This document shows, piece by piece, positions 36,533 to 40,967 of a DNA stretch of 40,967 bases. The position numbers and the translations under genes are program-made. This DNA comes from Pseudomonadota bacterium (GTDB lineage: Bacteria; Pseudomonadota; Gammaproteobacteria; Steroidobacterales; Steroidobacteraceae): the NCBI GenBank assembly GCA_021785405.1, contig JAJYFF010000024.1, forward strand, positions 1 to 40,967, given 5' to 3'. The notes under the pieces are model-generated. The model ran no database searches and was not told where the DNA came from. It worked only from the letters and a program-made list of their open reading frames with translations. Position 1 is the first letter of the stretch. Each line of letters opens with the position of its first letter.

Positions 36533-37723
36533 GTGAAGAGCGAATTCCTCGATCGACTGCGCCAGGAAACCGCGGGCCTCGAGACCGCGGGCCTGTTGAA
36601 GCGCGAGCGGATCATCGGTTCGCCGCAGGGGCCCACGGTGCGCCTCGCGGACGGCCGCGAACTCGTGAATCTGTGCGCGAACAACTATCTCGGTCTCGCG
36701 TCCCATCCGGCGGTCGTCGCGGCGGCGCACCGCGCGCTCGACGAGTACGGTTACGGCATGGCCTCGGTGCGCTTCATCTGCGGGACGCAGACCGTGCACC
36801 GCACGCTCGAGCAGCGCCTGGCCGCGTACCTGTCGATGGAGGACGCGATCCTCTACTCCTCGTGTTTCGACGCGAACGGCGGACTGTTCGAGACCCTGCT
36901 CGACGAGCGCGACGCGGTGATCAGCGACGCGCTGAACCACGCGAGCATCATCGACGGGATCCGCCTGTGCAAGGCCCGCCGCCTGCGCTACGCGAACAAC
37001 GACCTCGCCGAGCTCGAACGTTGCCTGCGCGAGGCGAGCGACGCGCGCGTCCGGCTGATCGCGACCGACGGGGTGTTCTCGATGGACGGCTCGGTCGCGA
37101 AGCTCCGCGAGATCTGCGACCTCGCCGACCGCCACGACGCCTGGGTGATGGTCGACGATTCGCACGCGACCGGCTTCATGGGCGCACGCGGCCGCGGCAC
37201 GCCGGAAGCCTGCGGCGTCGTCGGCCGGGTCGACATCCTGACCGGCACGCTCGGCAAGGCGCTCGGCGGCGCGAGCGGCGGATACGTCGCCGCGCGCCGT
37301 GAGATCGTCGCGTGGCTGCGCCAGCGATCCCGCCCCTACCTGTTCTCGAACAGCATCCCGCCGGTCGTCGCCGGCGCGACGCTGCGGGTCCTCGACCTGC
37401 TCGAGGCGTCGGACGATCTGCGCGAACGGCTGCACGCGAACGCGCGGCATTTCCGCGCGCGGATGCAGGCGCTAGGCTTCCAGTTGTTGCCGGGCGAGCA
37501 TCCGATCGTGCCGATCATGCTGCACGATGCGCCGCTCGCGGTGCGCCTCGCCGAACGCATGCTCGCCGAAGGGGTGTACGTGATCGCGTTTTCCTACCCG
37601 GTGGTCCCGCAGGGGCAGGCGCGGATCCGCACCCAGATGAGCGCCGCGCACACCATCGAACAACTGGACCGCGTCGTCGACGCGTTCGCGCGCGCCGGGC
37701 GCGATCTCGGCATCGTCCGCTAG
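36533..37723 (+). CDS. kbl: Glycine C-acetyltransferase (2-amino-3-ketobutyrate CoA ligase)
   Basis: A protein of 396 aa from GTG 36533 (E. coli Kbl 398). It splits 2-amino-3-ketobutyrate with CoA into glycine and acetyl-CoA. The PLP lysine is K242 in [35 protein letters not shown] and [14 protein letters not shown] are almost as in E. coli. GTG 36533 has GGGAG 5 nt upstream and aligns with the E. coli start; ATG 36521 is in frame and would add four residues without a ribosome site. Operon with tdh. Confidence 0.96.
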   Translation: MKSEFLDRLRQETAGLETAGLLKRERIIGSPQGPTVRLADGRELVNLCANNYLGLASHPAVVAAAHRALDEYGYGMASVRFICGTQTVHRTLEQRLAAYLSMEDAILYSSCFDANGGLFETLLDERDAVISDALNHASIIDGIRLCKARRLRYANNDLAELERCLREASDARVRLIATDGVFSMDGSVAKLREICDLADRHDAWVMVDDSHATGFMGARGRGTPEACGVVGRVDILTGTLGKALGGASGGYVAARREIVAWLRQRSRPYLFSNSIPPVVAGATLRVLDLLEASDDLRERLHANARHFRARMQALGFQLLPGEHPIVPIMLHDAPLAVRLAERMLAEGVYVIAFSYPVVPQGQARIRTQMSAAHTIEQLDRVVDAFARAGRDLGIVR

Positions 37724-37732
37724 GAGCCGCTG

Positions 37733-38764
37733 ATGAAAGCACTGGTGAAGTCACACGCCGAGCCCGGCATCTGGCTCGAAGAGATCGCGGAACCCGAGGT
37801 CGGCCACAACGACGTGCTGATCAAGATCCATCGCACCGCGATCTGCGGTACGGACATGCACATCTTCAACTGGGACGCGTGGGCCCGCAAGACGATCCCG
37901 GTGCCGATGGCCGTCGGTCACGAATACTCGGGGGAGATCGTCGAGATCGGCAGCGAAGTGCGCGGCTTCGCACCCGGCGACCGCGTCTCCGGCGAGGGTC
38001 ACATCACCTGTGGGCACTGCCGCAACTGCCGCGCGGGCCGCCGGCATCTGTGCCGCAACACGCGCGGCGTCGGTGTCAACCGTGCCGGCGCGTTCGCCGA
38101 ATACCTCGCGATCCCGGCATCGAACGTGTTCAAGCTCTCGCCCGCGATCGACGACGAGGTCGCCGCGATCCTCGACCCGTTCGGCAACGCGACCCACACC
38201 GCGCTCGCGTTCAACGTGGTCGGCGAGGACGTGCTGATCACCGGCGCGGGGCCGATCGGGATCATGGCGGTGGCGATCGCCCGCCATTGCGGCGCGCGTC
38301 ACGTCGTGATCACCGACGTGAACGACTACCGGCTCGCGCTCGCCGAGCGGATGGGCGCGACGCGATCGGTGAACGTCGGGCGCCAGTCGCTCGACGCGGT
38401 GATGAAGGATCTCGGGATGGAGGAAGGGTTCGACGTCGGGTTCGAGATGTCCGGCAACCCGGCCGCGCTGCGCGAGATGCTGCGCACGATGAACCACGGC
38501 GGCAGCCTGTCGCTCCTCGGCATTCCGCCGGAGGAGACGGCGATCGATTGGAATCAGGTGATCTTCAAGGGACTCGTGATCAAGGGCATCTATGGCCGGG
38601 AGATGTTCGAGACCTGGTACAAGATGGCGAGCATGCTGCAGAGCGGACTCGACGTGCGGCCGGTGATCACCCACCGGCTCGGGATCCGCGACTTCCGCGA
38701 GGGCTTCGAGATCATGAATTCGGGGCGGTCCGGGAAAGTCGTGCTCGACTGGGCCGCGCTGTGA
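37733..38764 (+). CDS. tdh: L-threonine 3-dehydrogenase
   Basis: A protein of 343 aa, an NAD-dependent zinc alcohol dehydrogenase that oxidises threonine to 2-amino-3-ketobutyrate, the Kbl substrate. The catalytic zinc ligands include C38, H63 and E64 (ICGTD, GHEYSG); the structural zinc has C93, C96, C99 and C107. The NAD fold follows with [18 protein letters not shown] precedes the ATG, and kbl ends 9 nt upstream. Kbl and Tdh form a complex in E. coli that channels the unstable intermediate. Confidence 0.97.
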   Translation: MKALVKSHAEPGIWLEEIAEPEVGHNDVLIKIHRTAICGTDMHIFNWDAWARKTIPVPMAVGHEYSGEIVEIGSEVRGFAPGDRVSGEGHITCGHCRNCRAGRRHLCRNTRGVGVNRAGAFAEYLAIPASNVFKLSPAIDDEVAAILDPFGNATHTALAFNVVGEDVLITGAGPIGIMAVAIARHCGARHVVITDVNDYRLALAERMGATRSVNVGRQSLDAVMKDLGMEEGFDVGFEMSGNPAALREMLRTMNHGGSLSLLGIPPEETAIDWNQVIFKGLVIKGIYGREMFETWYKMASMLQSGLDVRPVITHRLGIRDFREGFEIMNSGRSGKVVLDWAAL

Positions 38765-38771
38765 CCCGGGT

Positions 38772-40646
38772 TCAGTCGCCGGGCGCGCCGCACCAGCAAT
38801 ACGCGTAGATCCCGCGGGGATCGTTGAAGCGCGACAACTCGCGCGCACTCTCGATCAGCGGGTCGAGCGCGGATCCCGTGAACGGCGGCGCACCGGGGAT
38901 CCATCCGGCGTCGCGCCCCCAGACGAGCGCCTCGGAGCGCAGCTGCATCAACAGCTCGTCGCGCAAGCCGAGCTGCGGCTCGATGAAGTCGACGCCGTAG
39001 GGACCGGAGATCCGCGCGAGCTTCGCCGCCGCGGCGATCGCCCGCTTCAGGCCCCCGAGATGATCGACGAGCCCGAGATGGCGCGCGTCGGCGCCGGACC
39101 AGACGCGGCCTTCGGCGATCTTCTCGACGTCGGCGACGCTCATCCGCCGGCCCGTGGCGACCCGCTGCAGGAATTGCGCGTAGGCGTGATCGATCGAGCT
39201 CTGCAGCATCTGTTTCTCGCCGTCGCTCAAGGGCCGGTCGATGCGCCCCATGCCGGCGAGCGGCGTCGTGCCGATCCCGTCGACCGCGACGCCGAGCTTC
39301 GCGAGCGTGCGCTGGAAGGTCGGCACCACCGCGAACACGCCGATCGAGCCGGTCAGGGTCGTCGGACTCGCGTAGATCTCGTTCGCGCCGGAGGAGATGT
39401 AATAGCCGCCGGACGCCGCGTAGCTGCTCATCGAGACGACGACCGGCTTGCCCGCGCGGCGCACGCGCAGCACGGCGCGCAGGATCTGTTCCGACGCGAA
39501 CAGACTCCCGCCCGGACTGTCGACCCGCATCACGACCGCCTTGATCGCCGGATCGTACTCGGCCTCGCGCAGCAGATCCGACGTGCTCTCGCCGCCGATC
39601 GCGCCGGGCGGCTGGCGCCCGTCGAGGATGTCGCCGGCGGCGACGATCACCGCGACGCGATCGCTGGGTTTGGAGCGGAACAGATGCTTCGCCCGCACCG
39701 AGGCGAGGTAGGAATCCATCGAGATCGCTTGGTAGGAATGGGTATCGGAATTCGCTCCGACCCGCTTCGCGATCTCGCGGTCGACTTGATGACGAGTCAG
39801 CAGCGCGGTGACCAGCCGCTGCTGCAGCGCGAGCCGCGCCGCATCGCCGTGCATGCTCTGCAGCGCCTGCGGCTCCGTGTTCACGTAGTTCTGGATCGCG
39901 TCCGCCGGCAAGCCGCGCGCCCGCGTGACGTCGCGCTGGTACTCGCTCCAGAGCGTCCCGAGCCAGGCCTCGCTCTCGGTGCGCTCGGCCGCGCCCATGT
40001 CGGTGCGGGAGTACTCGTCCGTATAGCTCTTGAATATCCCGGCGCGGAAGATGTTCACGTCGACGCCGAGCTTGTCGATCGCCGTCTTCAGGTACATCCG
40101 GTAATAGTCGAAGCCGTCGATCGACACCGATCCGAGCGGATCGAGGTCCACCTCGTTCGCCTGGGCGGCGAGGTAGTACTGCGTCTGGTCGAGCGAGTTC
40201 GCGGTCGCGATCACCGGCTTCCCGGAGGCGCGGAAATCGCGGATCGCCGCGCCGACTTCCTGCAGCTTCGACAGCCCGGATGGCGCGAGCTTGTCGAGCA
40301 CGAGCACCAGCACCTTGATCCGCGAGTCGCCCTTCGCCGCCTCGATCGCGTCGATCACGTCGCGCAGGCGCGTCTGCCGGCTCGACCCGCCGGAGGCCTC
40401 GCCGAGCGCCCGGCGGAACGGATCGACCGCCGCCTGCTCGACCAGCTGCCCGTGCGGCGCGATCACCAGCGCGGCGGAGTCCGGGACGATCGGGATCGAG
40501 GTGTGCAGCGCCGCGAGCAGGAAGCCGAAGATCAGCAGCAGCAGCAGCAGATGCAGCCCCTTGCGGACCCCGTCGAGGATCCGCCAGACGAGCGCGAACA
40601 CGCTGCCGACTGCCGCTGTGAATTTCACCGACGACTCCGCGGCCAC
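38772..40646 (-). CDS. sppA: Signal peptide peptidase SppA (protease IV), long form
   Basis: A protein of 624 aa, the tandem-domain type (E. coli 618). An N-terminal membrane anchor (residues about 30-48, LHLLLLLLIFGFLLAAL) is followed by two crotonase-like halves. The catalytic lysine K206 (AGIFKSYTDEYSRTDMG) is in the first half and the nucleophile S412 (SYAASGGYYIS) in the second, as in E. coli K209/S409. It degrades cleaved signal peptides in the inner membrane. The C-terminus ends with YCWC, a short cysteine pair. Convergent with tdh, 7 bp between stops. Confidence 0.96.
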   Translation of the reverse strand: MAAESSVKFTAAVGSVFALVWRILDGVRKGLHLLLLLLIFGFLLAALHTSIPIVPDSAALVIAPHGQLVEQAAVDPFRRALGEASGGSSRQTRLRDVIDAIEAAKGDSRIKVLVLVLDKLAPSGLSKLQEVGAAIRDFRASGKPVIATANSLDQTQYYLAAQANEVDLDPLGSVSIDGFDYYRMYLKTAIDKLGVDVNIFRAGIFKSYTDEYSRTDMGAAERTESEAWLGTLWSEYQRDVTRARGLPADAIQNYVNTEPQALQSMHGDAARLALQQRLVTALLTRHQVDREIAKRVGANSDTHSYQAISMDSYLASVRAKHLFRSKPSDRVAVIVAAGDILDGRQPPGAIGGESTSDLLREAEYDPAIKAVVMRVDSPGGSLFASEQILRAVLRVRRAGKPVVVSMSSYAASGGYYISSGANEIYASPTTLTGSIGVFAVVPTFQRTLAKLGVAVDGIGTTPLAGMGRIDRPLSDGEKQMLQSSIDHAYAQFLQRVATGRRMSVADVEKIAEGRVWSGADARHLGLVDHLGGLKRAIAAAAKLARISGPYGVDFIEPQLGLRDELLMQLRSEALVWGRDAGWIPGAPPFTGSALDPLIESARELSRFNDPRGIYAYCWCGAPGD

Positions 40647-40677
40647 ACCAACTGCCGGTCCGGGACCGCGAGAAGTC

Positions 40678-40967
40678 TCAGAGCTTCTCTTCGATTCGCG
40701 CCGCCTTGCCGGACAGATCGCGCAGGTAGTAGAGCTTCGCGCGGCGCACCGCGCCGCGGCGCTTCACGCTCACTTCGCTGATCCACGGGCTGTGCGTCTG
40801 GAACACCCGTTCGACGCCCTCGCCGTGGGATACCTTGCGGACCGTGAACGAGGAGTTCAGGCCGCGATTCTTCTTCGCGATCACGACGCCCTCGTAGGCT
40901 TGCACGCGCTCGCGGTCGCCCTCGACGACCTTCACCTGCACGACGACGGTGTCGCCGGGATTGAACT
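40678..40967 (-). CDS. rplS: 50S ribosomal protein L19, 5' end outside the window
   Basis: The C-terminal 95 or so residues of L19: [16 protein letters not shown], then [36 protein letters not shown] and [25 protein letters not shown]. These match the E. coli protein closely. The start codon and the first 20 or so residues lie beyond the right edge. sppA follows 31 nt downstream on the same strand, and may be read through from the ribosomal operon. Confidence 0.97.
   Translation of the reverse strand, partial: FNPGDTVVVQVKVVEGDRERVQAYEGVVIAKKNRGLNSSFTVRKVSHGEGVERVFQTHSPWISEVSVKRRGAVRRAKLYYLRDLSGKAARIEEKL

Overview
This window is an ordinary, gene-dense stretch of a high-GC gammaproteobacterial chromosome. 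I found no phage, transposon, CRISPR array, integrase or defence island. The evidence for Gammaproteobacteria is the gene content: a complete Mla lipid-transport set, the divergent ppsR/ppsA pair, a tRNA-Ser/4.5S RNA/dnaX/ebfC/recR block, orn next to rsgA, prc, hslR, sppA, a GcvR-like ACT protein, a DUF1249 (YqiB) protein and a BamC-like lipoprotein behind dapA. Several small proteins of unknown function suggest a lineage near Xanthomonadales, Nevskiales or Steroidobacterales. That placement is inference, not something I could test.

Layout. (1) 1-1399, minus: siroheme/sulfite-reduction operon (precorrin-2 dehydrogenase, uroporphyrinogen-III methyltransferase, and the first codons of a probable sulfite reductase flavoprotein), each joined to the next by an ATGA overlap. 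(2) 1536-3867: two Lrp/AsnC regulators tail to tail, the second divergent from an aspartate/aromatic aminotransferase. (3) 3895-7551: a GnnA-like Gfo/Idh/MocA oxidoreductase, small unknown proteins and an M28-type lipoprotein that has lost most of its metal ligands. (4) 7659-12271: tail-specific protease Prc, an unknown coiled-coil protein, a DUF1249 protein and PpsR. (5) 12357-16228: ppsA, orn, rsgA. (6) 16272-19251, minus: recR, ebfC, dnaX, 4.5S RNA and tRNA-Ser(GGA). (7) 19336-23067: dapA with a miniature BamC-like lipoprotein; divergently a GcvR-like protein, a Bcp peroxiredoxin and a PIN-PhoH ATPase. (8) 23129-28671: M48 metalloprotease with TPR-like tail and mlaA on plus, meeting mlaFEDCB on minus. 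(9) 28943-36082: SUF iron-sulfur operon (Rrf2 regulator, sufBCDSU, sufT, Rieske ferredoxin, SixA-like phosphatase), preceded by a palindrome that fits the IscR type 1 core. (10) 36073-40967: hslR; kbl-tdh threonine catabolism; sppA; and the 3' part of rplS.

The main processes are sulfur and iron-sulfur metabolism, outer-membrane lipid homeostasis and envelope proteolysis, gluconeogenic control, DNA replication/repair, and amino-acid metabolism. Operons are tight, with many ATGA, GTGA or TGATG junctions and several converging genes that overlap at their 3' ends.

I looked for an undescribed system and do not see a convincing one. The observations most worth checking are small: a degenerate M28 protein, the IscR-like operator and the Rieske/SixA extension of the suf operon, a truncated BamC, an orphan GnnA-like enzyme, a 22-bp duplication that supplies the stop codons of two convergent regulators, and several -10 boxes placed so close to start codons that leaderless mRNAs are likely.
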